Assembly: GCA_963677915.2 (NCBI GenBank)
Contig: CAXXGE010000028.1
Span: forward strand, 124,001-188,000
Source of the DNA: G963677915 sp963677915
GTDB taxonomy: Bacteria; Bacillota; Clostridia; Lachnospirales; Vallitaleaceae
Reading direction: 5' to 3'
Length of the DNA stretch: 64,000 bases
The position numbers were made by a program, and so were the translations under genes. Within the stretch, counting starts at the first letter, position 1. Every line of letters begins with the position of its first letter. Positions 9,411-19,050 of this stretch are shown one piece after another. Below the pieces are notes generated by a model. It did not search any database. It saw only the letters and a list, made by a program, of their open reading frames with translations, and was not told the DNA's origin.

Positions 9411-10631
9411 ATGAAAATAATTCAAGGCGGGGTGACTTCACCAATCGGATTCAAAGCTGCAGGAGCCTTTATTGGCCTGAAAAAGGCCAGGAAGGACCTG
9501 GCACTTCTCGTATCGGAGAAACCTGCCATCTATTCGGGTACGTTTACAACCAATGTGGTGAAAGCGGCTCCAGTAAAATGGAACATGAATCTCTATAAAC
9601 ATGAAAAGGAAATAAAGGGCATTGTAATCAACAGCGGCAATGCCAATGCCTGTACAGGCGTCAAGGGCGAGGAAGACACCAGGACGATGGCTGCAGTCTT
9701 CGGCGAAGCGATTGGAGCGCCTGAAGACAATATTCTGGTCTGTTCCACAGGCGTCATCGGCGTTCAGCTGCCAATGGACATTGTTGTGGAGGGTATAAAG
9801 AATACCGCACCAACTATCGGCAGCTCAACCGATGATGGCACGTCGGCAGCCGAGGCAATCATGACAACAGATACATTTAAAAAGGAAATAGCTGTCGAAC
9901 TGGAAATCGGCGGCAAACCGGTGCGAATCGGCGGTATGGCGAAAGGATCGGGTATGATCCACCCCAACATGGCGACAATGCTGGCTTTCGTTACAACGGA
10001 TGTGAATATCAGCTTCGAACTTCTGGATAAAGCCGTCAAGGAAATAGTGGGTGACACCTATAACATGATATCCGTCGACGGCGACACTTCAACGAACGAT
10101 ATGCTTATTGTACTCAGCAACAAAATGGCAGAAAACGATTTGCTGGAAGAGGAGCATGAAGATTACCTGACCTTCAAAAAGGCGCTCTACCATGTTTGTG
10201 AATTCCTGTCGAAGCAAATCGTTCTGGACGGCGAAGGTGCATCCAAGTTCATAGAAGTCAATATCAAAGGCGCAAGAAGCAAAAAGGATGCGAGACTGCT
10301 GGCCAAGTCGATAGTCACTTCAAACCTTGTTAAAACGGCGTTTTTCGGCAATGACGCCAACTGGGGACGTGCGCTTTGTGCAATGGGTTATTCAGGAGCG
10401 ATGTTCGATCCGATGAAAGTAACCCTTCGATACGAAAGTACCAAGGGCAGTATCGACCTGTTGGTGGATGGTGTGCCTCAGAAGTTCGATGAGGACAGAG
10501 CCCTTGAAATTATCAAGGAAAAGGAAGTGCAGGTCAATGTCTTCCTGGATGAAGGAACGTCCAAGTCTTCAGCATGGGGCTGCGACCTTAGCTATGAATA
10601 TGTAAAGATCAACGGCGAATACAGAACTTGA
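9411..10631 (+). CDS. argJ: Glutamate N-acetyltransferase / amino-acid acetyltransferase
   Basis: Moves the acetyl group from N-acetylornithine to glutamate in the cyclic arginine pathway. Members of the family cleave themselves before a threonine in MATML; here that block (KGSGMIHPNMATML) places the Thr near residue 189. The ATG at 9411 (8 nt after AAAGGGG) gives 406 aa; ATGs at 9408 and 9393 are also in frame. No separate argA is visible, so ArgJ may supply acetylglutamate on its own, but whether it also uses acetyl-CoA cannot be read from sequence. First gene of argJ-argB-argD-carA-carB. Confidence 0.95.
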   Translation: MKIIQGGVTSPIGFKAAGAFIGLKKARKDLALLVSEKPAIYSGTFTTNVVKAAPVKWNMNLYKHEKEIKGIVINSGNANACTGVKGEEDTRTMAAVFGEAIGAPEDNILVCSTGVIGVQLPMDIVVEGIKNTAPTIGSSTDDGTSAAEAIMTTDTFKKEIAVELEIGGKPVRIGGMAKGSGMIHPNMATMLAFVTTDVNISFELLDKAVKEIVGDTYNMISVDGDTSTNDMLIVLSNKMAENDLLEEEHEDYLTFKKALYHVCEFLSKQIVLDGEGASKFIEVNIKGARSKKDARLLAKSIVTSNLVKTAFFGNDANWGRALCAMGYSGAMFDPMKVTLRYESTKGSIDLLVDGVPQKFDEDRALEIIKEKEVQVNVFLDEGTSKSSAWGCDLSYEYVKINGEYRT

Positions 10632-10659
10632 TATACAGTTAGGAAAGGCTAGGTAGACA

Positions 10660-11547
10660 ATGGAACAATTTATTGAAAAGGCAAAGGTGCTTGTTGAAGC
10701 GCTTCCATACATTAAAGAATTCAACGGGAAAACAGTTGTCATCAAATACGGCGGTTCTGCAATGGTAGATGAAAAAATAAAGGAAACGGTCATTCAGGAT
10801 ATCGTATTGATGAAACTGGTTGGATTCAAGCCGGTCATTGTCCATGGCGGCGGCAAGGAGATAAGCAAACTGCTGACCAAAATCGGCATTGAGTCGTCTT
10901 TCATGAACGGATTGCGTGTGACAACCAAGGAAACGGTTGAAGTGGTCGAAATGGTCCTTTCCGGCAAGGTGAACAAAGATATTGTGCAGCTGATTCAGAA
11001 CCATGACCTGAATGCTGTGGGCATCAGCGGCAAGGACGGTAAAACGCTTAAAGTCAAAAAACTTTATTCCGACGGCGCCGACATTGGCTATGTTGGAGAA
11101 GTGACTGAAGTCAATACCAACCTGATCGATTCGCTGCTGTCCAATGATTTCATTCCGATTATTGCTCCTGTTGGCACAGATGAAATGGGCGAAACATACA
11201 ATATCAATGCAGACTATGCCGCTTCAGCAATCGCAGGAGCTCTGAATGCAGAAAAACTGATTTTTCTTACGGATGTGGAAGGCGTGCTCAAGGATATCAA
11301 GGATCCCTCCAGCCTGATCTCGAAAATAACACTGGATGAAGTGGACATGTATATTAAGCAGGGCATCATATCCGGCGGTATGATTCCAAAAGTAGACTGC
11401 TGCGTCCAGGGTATCCATTTGGGCGTGAAAAACGTACATATACTGGACGGCCGGGTGGAACACAGTCTTCTACTGGAAATTTTTACAAAATTGGGTGTCG
11501 GAACCATGTTCGGACGCAACTTCAGACAGGAGGATCTAGATGACTAA
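10660..11547 (+). CDS. argB: Acetylglutamate kinase
   Basis: Phosphorylates N-acetylglutamate. Amino-acid-kinase motifs are clear: VIKYGGSAM near residue 30 and VHGGGKEIS near 64. An N-terminal helix of about 20 residues (MEQFIEKAKVLVEALPYIKE) precedes the core; in characterised enzymes this helix goes with hexamer formation and feedback inhibition by arginine, so sensitivity here is a reasonable inference. It is 295 aa. The end overlaps argD by 8 bp, suggesting coupled translation. Confidence 0.95.
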   Translation: MEQFIEKAKVLVEALPYIKEFNGKTVVIKYGGSAMVDEKIKETVIQDIVLMKLVGFKPVIVHGGGKEISKLLTKIGIESSFMNGLRVTTKETVEVVEMVLSGKVNKDIVQLIQNHDLNAVGISGKDGKTLKVKKLYSDGADIGYVGEVTEVNTNLIDSLLSNDFIPIIAPVGTDEMGETYNINADYAASAIAGALNAEKLIFLTDVEGVLKDIKDPSSLISKITLDEVDMYIKQGIISGGMIPKVDCCVQGIHLGVKNVHILDGRVEHSLLLEIFTKLGVGTMFGRNFRQEDLDD

Positions 11548-12736
11548 ACAGGAATTGATTGATTTGGGAAAATCTGTCTTTACATCCAACTACGCCCAAT
11601 TGCCCTTGGTTCTGGAAAAAGGTGAAGGATGCAGGGTGACAGACAATGAAGGCAGGGAATACCTTGATTTTGTTGCGGGAATCTCTACAAACGCACTTGG
11701 ATATGGCTATAAACCGTACGTGGATGCTTTGAAAGACCAACTGGACAAGCTGGTGCACTGTTCAAACCTGTATTGGAATGAACCGTCGATTATGGCAGCC
11801 AAGAAGCTGGTCGACATCAGCGGACTTGGCAAGGTATTCTTCTGCAACAGCGGTGCCGAAGCCAATGAGGCTGCAATCAAGATGGCCCGCAAATATGTTA
11901 AGGAACAAGTGGACGAAAAGCGCTACAAGATCATCAGTATGCAGGCTTCGTTTCATGGACGTACGATAGCGACTGTATCGGCAACAGGTCAGCCAAAGTA
12001 CCACAAAGGTTTCTCACCGTTGCTGCCGGGTATCGAATATGCGGTGTTCAATGATCTTGATTCGGTAAAAGATTTGGTCGATGACGAAACAGCGGCCATC
12101 ATTATAGAACCGGTACAGGGAGAAGGCGGCATCCATCCGGCTGAACTGTCTTTCCTTAAAGGGTTGCGGGACCTATGCGACAAACATGGCCTTGTATTGA
12201 TTTTTGACGAGGTCCAATGCGGCATGGGAAGACTCGGTGAAGTGTTCGCATATCAGCATTTCGGTGTCAAGCCGGATATTGTTTCCATAGCCAAAGGCCT
12301 GGGCGGCGGTGTGCCTGTTGGCGGCATCGTTGCTTCTGATAAAGTGGCTGTCGCATTCACACCAGGAACCCATGCTTCGACTTTCGGCGGCAATCCTTTT
12401 GTAACGACGGGTGTCAACGGGGTGCTGGATGCTCTGACTATGGACGGTATCCTGGACAACGTCCAGGCAAGCGGCGCCTATCTGACCGAAAAACTAAACT
12501 GGCTCAAATACAAGTATGATGTGATTGTCGATGTGCGTGGCATTGGATTCCTTCAGGGGATCGAACTATCCGTACCAGTCATAGACATCATCAAGGATGT
12601 CATGGATAACGGGCTGCTGCTGATCAACGCAGGGACACATATCATACGGTTCGTACCGCCTCTGATTGCGGGTAAAGATGAAATTGATGAAATGATCGAT
12701 ATCCTGGACAAGGCACTTGAAAGGGCGATGAATTAA
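11540..12736 (+). CDS. argD: Acetylornithine aminotransferase
   Basis: A class-III PLP aminotransferase that converts N-acetylglutamate semialdehyde to N-acetylornithine. The PLP lysine lies in SIAKGLGGG near residue 249 and the cofactor-binding Asp in LIFDEVQCGMGR. It is 398 aa, a normal length. AGGAGG stands before the ATG inside the end of argB. Its stop TAA overlaps the carA ATG by one base. Some members also act on other omega-amino acids; operon context favours arginine synthesis. Confidence 0.94.
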   Translation: MTKQELIDLGKSVFTSNYAQLPLVLEKGEGCRVTDNEGREYLDFVAGISTNALGYGYKPYVDALKDQLDKLVHCSNLYWNEPSIMAAKKLVDISGLGKVFFCNSGAEANEAAIKMARKYVKEQVDEKRYKIISMQASFHGRTIATVSATGQPKYHKGFSPLLPGIEYAVFNDLDSVKDLVDDETAAIIIEPVQGEGGIHPAELSFLKGLRDLCDKHGLVLIFDEVQCGMGRLGEVFAYQHFGVKPDIVSIAKGLGGGVPVGGIVASDKVAVAFTPGTHASTFGGNPFVTTGVNGVLDALTMDGILDNVQASGAYLTEKLNWLKYKYDVIVDVRGIGFLQGIELSVPVIDIIKDVMDNGLLLINAGTHIIRFVPPLIAGKDEIDEMIDILDKALERAMN

Positions 12737-13806
12737 TGAAAGCAACTATTTTATTGGAAGACGGCACAATCCTGACGGGGGAATCTTTCGGCGCGCAGAC
12801 AACGGTCTGCGGCGAGATTGTTTTTAATACAGGGATGACCGGCTATCAGGAAATCCTGACGGATCCTTCCTATGCAGGCCAGATAGTCACAATGACCTAT
12901 CCACTGATTGGCAACTACGGTATCAACAATGAAGACATTGAATCCGACAAGGTACAGGTGACCGGCTTCGTAGTCAAAGAGCTGACAGAGGTGCCGAACC
13001 ATTGGCAGTGTCAAAAGACGCTTCACGATTACCTGGTGGAAAACGGTATTCCAGGTATTCAGGGTGTCGATACGCGGATGCTGACCAAGAAAATAAGAAC
13101 AAAGGGCGCGATGAATTGCCTTATCACGACCGAGGATCTTGACAAGTCCCATTACGAACTTCTGGACAGCTATGTATTCCCGAAAGATATCGTTGCGCAG
13201 GTGTCCTGTAAGGAGACGTCCACATACGAAGGCGAAGGGCTGCATGTGGCATTGGTGGACCTCGGCCTCAAAAAGGGAATTGTGGACCAGCTGACGAGTA
13301 TCGGCTGCAAGGTGACGGTGCTTCCTCACCATGCGAACAGTTCTGTCTTTTCCAACATCGACATAGATGTACTGATGTTCTCCAATGGGCCTGGAGACCC
13401 GAAAGACGCAAAGGAGGCCATCAAACTCGCTGGTGACATGGCAGGAAAAGTATCCATGTGGGGCATCTGCCTCGGTCACCAGGTGCTTGCACTGGCATTG
13501 GGCGCGGATACCTATAAAATGAAATTCGGTCACAGGGGTGCCAACCATCCTGTGATTGAACTGGATACAGAGAAGGTATTCATGTCATCGCAGAACCATG
13601 GTTACGCCGTGGACAGGCATTCACTGCCTGAAGGAATGAGGGAAACCTTTACGAATGTCAACGACGACACCGTTGAAGGCATTGCGGTAGATGGTATGGA
13701 TATCACTTCCGTACAGTTCCACCCGGAAGAAGGACCTGGTCCGACAGATGCCCACTACATCTTTAGAAAATGGGCAGACTTGAAGATGGAAAGGAGGGCG
13801 AAGTGA
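12736..13806 (+). CDS. carA: Carbamoyl-phosphate synthase small (glutaminase) subunit
   Basis: Hydrolyses glutamine and channels ammonia to CarB. The N-terminal CPSase small-chain domain (DPSYAGQIVTMTYPLIGNYG) is followed by a class-I amidotransferase domain with nucleophile Cys in GICLGHQ near residue 245 and the triad His/Glu in FHPEEGPGP. It is 356 aa. Lying inside the arginine operon, it probably feeds citrulline formation; no argF is in the window. AAAGGAGGG near its 3' end serves carB. Confidence 0.96.
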   Translation: MKATILLEDGTILTGESFGAQTTVCGEIVFNTGMTGYQEILTDPSYAGQIVTMTYPLIGNYGINNEDIESDKVQVTGFVVKELTEVPNHWQCQKTLHDYLVENGIPGIQGVDTRMLTKKIRTKGAMNCLITTEDLDKSHYELLDSYVFPKDIVAQVSCKETSTYEGEGLHVALVDLGLKKGIVDQLTSIGCKVTVLPHHANSSVFSNIDIDVLMFSNGPGDPKDAKEAIKLAGDMAGKVSMWGICLGHQVLALALGADTYKMKFGHRGANHPVIELDTEKVFMSSQNHGYAVDRHSLPEGMRETFTNVNDDTVEGIAVDGMDITSVQFHPEEGPGPTDAHYIFRKWADLKMERRAK

Positions 13807-13807
13807 T

Positions 13808-16800
13808 ATGCCTAGAGATATGAGTGTCAAGAAAGTCATGGTCATAGGCTCCGGCCCGATTATCATCGGCCAGGCCGCCGAGTTCGACTATGCAGGCACG
13901 CAGGCCTGCAAATCCCTCAAAGAGGAAGGGCTGGAAGTCATTCTGGTCAACAGCAATCCAGCGACAATCATGACAGACGATAATATTGCCGACCGGGTCT
14001 ATATCCAGCCACTTACATTGGAAGCGCTCACCTATATCATCGACAAGGAACGCCCCGATGGCCTTCTGGCTACCCTTGGAGGACAGACCGGTCTCAATAT
14101 GGCAGTCGAACTGAATGAGGCGGGTGTGCTGGACAAGTATGACGTTAAGCTGCTTGGAACACCGCTTAAAGCAATAGAGCAGGCCGAGGACAGAGACAGT
14201 TTTAGAAGCCTTATGATGGAAATCGAAGAACCGATTCCACAAAGCGCCATCGTCAACAGCATTGATGATGGACTGGCTTTCGCGAAAGAAATCGGATTCC
14301 CGATTATCGTCAGACCAGCCTACACACTTGGCGGTCTGGGCGGCGGGATTGCCGACGATGAAAAACAGCTGAGGGAAATTCTCCATTCCGGTCTGATGCA
14401 CAGCAGAATCAGACAGGTTTTGCTTGAGCAGTCTGTCGCAGGATGGAAAGAAGTAGAATATGAGGTGATGCGGGACAAGAACGATACCTGTATCATTATC
14501 TGTAACATGGAAAACTTTGATCCAGTCGGCATCCATACAGGCGACAGCATCGTTGTAGCCCCCTCCCAAACGTTGACGGATGAAGAATACCATATGCTTA
14601 GAGAGGCTTCCTTGAAAATCATCAGAGCTCTCAAGATTGAAGGTGGATGCAATGTCCAGCTTGCGCTGAATCCTGAAAGCAAGGAATACATCGTTATTGA
14701 AGTGAATCCAAGGGTCAGCCGTTCTTCTGCACTGGCCTCCAAAGCGGCAGGTTATCCTATCGCCAAAATCGCTGCCAAAATAGCAGTCGGACTCAATCTG
14801 CACGAGATTCCCAATGCAGTCACGAAAAGACTAAGGCCTCATTCGAGCCTGCCCTTGACTATATTGTGACCAAGATACCGAAGTGGCCTTTCGATAAATT
14901 CGATTATGCCAACAGGAAGCTTGGGACACAGATGAAAGCAACCGGGGAAGTCATGTCGATTGACAGAACTTTTGAAAGTTCGCTGCTCAAAGCGATTATT
15001 TCCCTTGAAGGCAATGAGACCGGATTGCGTCAGGCATCCCTTGCGAGCCTGTCACAGGACGTCATTATAAAGATGCTGGATATCGTCGATGACAGACGTA
15101 TATTCGTCGTGGCCGAAGCGCTTAGAAAAGGCGTATCGGTCGAGCAGATTAATGCCATTACCAAAATCGATAAATGGTTTCTTGAGAAGATCAACAACAT
15201 CATCGTTGTAGAGAAAAGGCTGATGGGAGAGCCCCTTAGCAGCGAGCTGCTGCACAAGGCTGAAAGAATGGGCTTTACGGATATTGAAATACAGGCGCTG
15301 TCAGGACAGGATTTCAGGATTGTCGATGCCATCAGAAGGGCCAGAGGCATGTATCCGGTCTACAAGATGGTCGACACTTGCGCTGCCGAGTTTGAATCCT
15401 CAACACCTTATTACTATTCTACCTATGAAGATGAAGAAGAGAATGTCATCAGCAGGAATGAAAAAGTGATTGTTATCGGTTCCGGTCCAATACGTATCGG
15501 CCAGGGCATCGAGTTCGACTACTGTTCTGTTCATGCGGTCTGGGCGATTCAGGAACTGGGATATGAGTCAATCATCATCAACAACAACCCGGAAACCGTC
15601 AGTACAGACTTCGACACGTCGGACAAACTGTATTTCGAGCCGCTTTTCATCGAGGATGTCATGAACGTCATCAGGGAGGAAATGCCGAAGGGCGTCATTG
15701 TCCAGTTCGGTGGACAGACAGCCATCAACCTTGCACCTAAGCTGGTCAGCCGCGGCGTACAGGTTCTTGGAACAAGCGTAGACTCCATCGACGTTGCAGA
15801 GGACAGAAAGCGTTTTGAAAGACTGCTCCGCGAACTCGACATACCTCAGCCGCTAGGTACAGCTGTAACCAATATTGAAGAAGCCATCGCGGCGGCGGAA
15901 AAAATCGGCTATCCGGTGCTTGTCAGGCCTTCCTATGTCATCGGGGGACGGGCCATGATGGTCGTTCACGCTCAGGAAGAACTCATATCCTATGTCAAGG
16001 AAGCGACATCCCTATCCTCTGAGCATCCAATTCTGATAGACCAATACATAAACGGCGTTGAAGTGGAAGTCGATGCAATAGCAGACAGGGAAGACGTGCT
16101 GATACCTGGTATCATGGAGCATATAGAAAGAACAGGCGTTCATTCAGGAGACAGTTTCTGCGTCTACCCACCTCAGAATCTTTCACAGCACGTGATCGAT
16201 ACTGTTGTCGAGTATACAGAAAAGATCGCAAAAGCACTGCAGGTTTCCGGACTGATGAATATACAGTTCGTCGTAAAGGATGAGAAAGTCTATATCATCG
16301 AAGTGAATCCGCGTGCATCCCGTACCGTGCCGATTCTAAGCAAGGTGACGAAGATTCCTATGGTCAAGATTGCCATGGAAGTCATCATGGCGAAAAACTT
16401 GCCAACCTTGGCTGTGGTACAGGACTTGCGGGTACGAATAACCTGATTGCAGTTAAAGCACCTGTATTCTCCTTTGTGAAGCTTGTAGGTGTGGATGCGG
16501 CGCTGACACCAGAGATGAAGTCGACAGGTGAAGTCCTGGCATAGACAGCAACTACGAGAAAGCCATGCTGAAAGCATTCCAGGGAGCCGGATTCAAGTTC
16601 GATGCACCCGGCAAGGTGCTGGTTTCCCTGTCGGACAGCCACAAGGAGGAAGTCCTGCCACTTATCTATGAACTGAAGCGGCTCGGATTCGACTTCATGG
16701 CTTCTGAAGGCACATCCAGCTTCCTGGCCGGAAAAGGTGTCGAAAATGAACCGATCGATATCAAGGACAGCTGGATGTCCAGGAGAGGATGAAAGCCGGG

Positions 16801-16998
16801 GAAGTCTGTATGCTGATGAATGTACCGACGAAGGGCAAGGATACGACAAGAGCCGGCTTTAAAATGAGAAACCTGGCTGAACAGCTCAAAGTAGCCAATT
16901 TCACATGCCCGGATACACTTGAGGCATATATTATGGCACTGAAAATGTATAGAAGCGACGAAACGGTAGGCTATGAGACAATAGACGCCTACTGCTAG
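13808..16998 (+). CDS. carB: Carbamoyl-phosphate synthase large subunit, reading frame broken four times
   Basis: Makes carbamoyl phosphate from bicarbonate, ammonia and ATP. Two ATP-grasp halves are visible, each starting with the same GSGPI nucleotide motif (VIGSGPIIIGQAAEFDYAG and VIGSGPIRIGQGIEFDYCS), then the allosteric C-terminal domain. The frame breaks at the A run 14825-14828, at GG 16389-16390, at GG 16538-16539 and near 16769. Adding one base at each site (A, G, G, A) restores expected CarB sequence at every joint and a total of 1064 aa, the family norm. All four are one-base losses, three clearly at short homopolymers, so I favour sequence error over a pseudogene. Confidence 0.9.
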
Positions 16999-17020
16999 AG
17001 AATAGAAGGGGGAGGTCACT

Positions 17021-18145
17021 ATGACGGAAGCAAAAGTGTACTATTCGGACTTCCGTGTCGACATTGGCTCCAACCTGCTTTTAAAGCTCCAGAAAGTATG
17101 CAGGAAAGCGGATTTTGACACGATTAATATGGAAGGTAAGTTTGTAGCTATCAAGATGCATTTCGGCGAACTTGGCAACCTGGCATTCATTCGCCCGAAC
17201 TACGCAAAGGCCATTGTGGATATGGTGAAGGAAAAGGGTGGCATACCCTTTTTGACTGACTGCAATACGTTGTATCCGGGAAGCAGGAAACATGCTTTAG
17301 AGCATTTGGACTGTGCCAATATCAATGGCTTCAATACCATTACAACCGGATGCCAGATTATCATCGGTGACGGACTGAGAGGCACAGACGATGTGGCCGT
17401 GCCTGTTAGAAACGGCGAACTGATCAAGGAGGCATATATCGGAAGGGCTGTCATGGATGCGGATATCGTCATCAGCCTAAACCATTTCAAAGGTCACGAG
17501 GCGACGGGGTTCGGTGGTGCCATCAAGAACCTTGGAATGGGCTGTGCCAGCCGTGCAGGCAAGATGGACCAGCATTCGTCAGGCAAGCCGTTGGTGGATC
17601 CGGAACTCTGTCGCGGCTGCACCCGTTGCCTAAGAGAATGCGGTTCAGATGCAATCAAGATGATTGATAAAAAGGCTGTGATCGACCAGGAGCTCTGTAC
17701 CGGCTGTGGCCGATGCATCGGCGCCTGCACCTTCGATGCCATCGGTGTGCAGCAGTGGGATGCCGGTGATCTGCTGGGGATGAAGATGGCGGAATATACC
17801 CAGGCGGTGATAGACGGTCGTCCGAATTTCCATATCAGCATGGTGATGGACATATCCCCGAACTGTGACTGCCATGGAGAGAACGATGCACCTATACTTC
17901 CAGATATCGGTATGTTTGCCTCCTTTGATCCGGTTGCACTGGACCAGGCGTGTGTGGACGCCTGCCAGAAACAGGAGCCCATGCCGAACAGCCAGCTTTC
18001 AGACAATCTGCTGCAGGACGGATGGCATTGCCATCACGATCATTTCAAAGACAGCAATCCGAATGTCAGCTGGAAGGAAACTCTAGAGCATGCAGAACGC
18101 ATCGGCGTAGGGACAAAGCAATACGAATTGTTCTTTGTGAAATGA
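17021..18145 (+). CDS. DUF362 protein with two 4Fe-4S ferredoxin motifs
   Basis: A 374-residue protein. A DUF362 domain (about residues 1-190 and the C-terminal part, with HFGE, LNHFKGHEATGFGGA and FDPVALDQACVD) surrounds a two-cluster ferredoxin insert: CRGCTRCLRECGSDAI near residue 195 and CTGCGRCIGACTFDAI near 226. Each has CxxCxxCxxxC. It is predicted to be a cytoplasmic iron-sulfur protein in electron transfer; the substrate is unknown. It begins 22 nt after carB with GGGGGAGG before the ATG and may be read from the same transcript, but it shares no known pathway with carB. Confidence 0.85.
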   Translation: MTEAKVYYSDFRVDIGSNLLLKLQKVCRKADFDTINMEGKFVAIKMHFGELGNLAFIRPNYAKAIVDMVKEKGGIPFLTDCNTLYPGSRKHALEHLDCANINGFNTITTGCQIIIGDGLRGTDDVAVPVRNGELIKEAYIGRAVMDADIVISLNHFKGHEATGFGGAIKNLGMGCASRAGKMDQHSSGKPLVDPELCRGCTRCLRECGSDAIKMIDKKAVIDQELCTGCGRCIGACTFDAIGVQQWDAGDLLGMKMAEYTQAVIDGRPNFHISMVMDISPNCDCHGENDAPILPDIGMFASFDPVALDQACVDACQKQEPMPNSQLSDNLLQDGWHCHHDHFKDSNPNVSWKETLEHAERIGVGTKQYELFFVK

Positions 18146-18153
18146 ATGTTCTA

Positions 18154-18182
18154 TTGTAAACTTCATATGATTGATATACAAT
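18154..18182 (+). promoter_or_regulatory. Predicted SigA promoter of nfnAB
   Basis: TTGTAA (18154-18159), a 17-bp spacer and TACAAT (18177-18182), 38 bp before the nfnA start codon. Confidence 0.5.
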
Positions 18183-18219
18183 ATAGAACTATAATAATTT
18201 CAAGCCGGAGGCGAAAAAA

Positions 18220-19050
18220 GTGTACAAAATTCTCGATAAGGAAATATTGAACAGCGTGGTGACGAAGATGGTCGTCGAAGCGCCGTTTGTTGCCAGGAAA
18301 TGCAAACCTGGCCAATTTATCATATTGCGGGTTGTCGAAAACGGAGAGAGGATCCCTCTGACAATCATGGATTACGACAGGGAGAAAAGCACGGTCACCA
18401 TCATCTTCCAGGTGCTGGGTCATACGACGGGACTGCTGAACCGGCTTGGTGCGGGTGACTATATCCTTGATTTCGTCGGTCCGCTCGGAAAACCTTCCAA
18501 GCTTGAGAAAAAGGACAGGGTGCTTGGCATCGCCGGCGGCGTCGGCGCTGCACCATTGTTTCCGCAACTTAAGTACCTGGCGGAAATCGGCGTCAAGGTG
18601 GATGTCGTCATCGGCGGACGCAGCGAAGAGTTCGTCATACTGGGGAATGAATTCGCAAAATTCTGCGATAACGTCTATTATGTAACCGACGACGGCACCA
18701 AAGGCCACAAGGGTTTCGTCACGGATATCCTGAAGCAGCTGCTCGAAGCCGGCGAAAAGTACGATGAAGTCATTGCCATCGGTCCGCTTGTCATGATGCG
18801 AGCGGTCGTAGGCATTACAAAACCGATCGGGCTTCCGACGGCAGTGTCCCTGAACCCTATCATGGTGGACGGCACAGGCATGTGCGGCGGCTGCAGGGTC
18901 AATATCGGCGGCGAGACGAAATTTGCCTGTGTTGACGGCCCTGATTTCGACGGATTCCTGGTGGATTTCGACGAAGTCATCAGACGCCAGACTTATTTCA
19001 AGAATCAGGAAGAGCATATATGCCGTCTGGAGGGTATCAAGAATGAGTAA
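18220..19050 (+). CDS. nfnA: NADH-dependent ferredoxin:NADP+ oxidoreductase, alpha subunit
   Basis: An FAD/NAD-binding subunit of the dihydroorotate-dehydrogenase-electron-transfer type. The N-terminal flavin barrel is followed by the NAD site GIAGGVGAAPLFPQ near residue 105 and a C-terminal cysteine block (DGTGMCGGCRVNIGGETKFAC) for a 2Fe-2S cluster. It is 276 aa. It starts with GTG, supported by GGAGGCG 10 nt upstream. With the next gene it forms the two-subunit NfnAB, which in known clostridia couples NADH and reduced ferredoxin to NADP+. The bifurcating function is inferred from the gene pair. Confidence 0.87.
   Translation: MYKILDKEILNSVVTKMVVEAPFVARKCKPGQFIILRVVENGERIPLTIMDYDREKSTVTIIFQVLGHTTGLLNRLGAGDYILDFVGPLGKPSKLEKKDRVLGIAGGVGAAPLFPQLKYLAEIGVKVDVVIGGRSEEFVILGNEFAKFCDNVYYVTDDGTKGHKGFVTDILKQLLEAGEKYDEVIAIGPLVMMRAVVGITKPIGLPTAVSLNPIMVDGTGMCGGCRVNIGGETKFACVDGPDFDGFLVDFDEVIRRQTYFKNQEEHICRLEGIKNE

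Noticed and set aside
13763..14803. 346-codon open frame on the minus strand
   Set aside because: It lies wholly opposite carB, has no ribosome site and its protein is rich in His, Cys and Phe with no domain; it mirrors carB codon bias.
14820..14870. Programmed frameshift in carB
   Set aside because: No slippery heptamer with a downstream structure, and three further breaks of the same kind occur in the gene; error is simpler.
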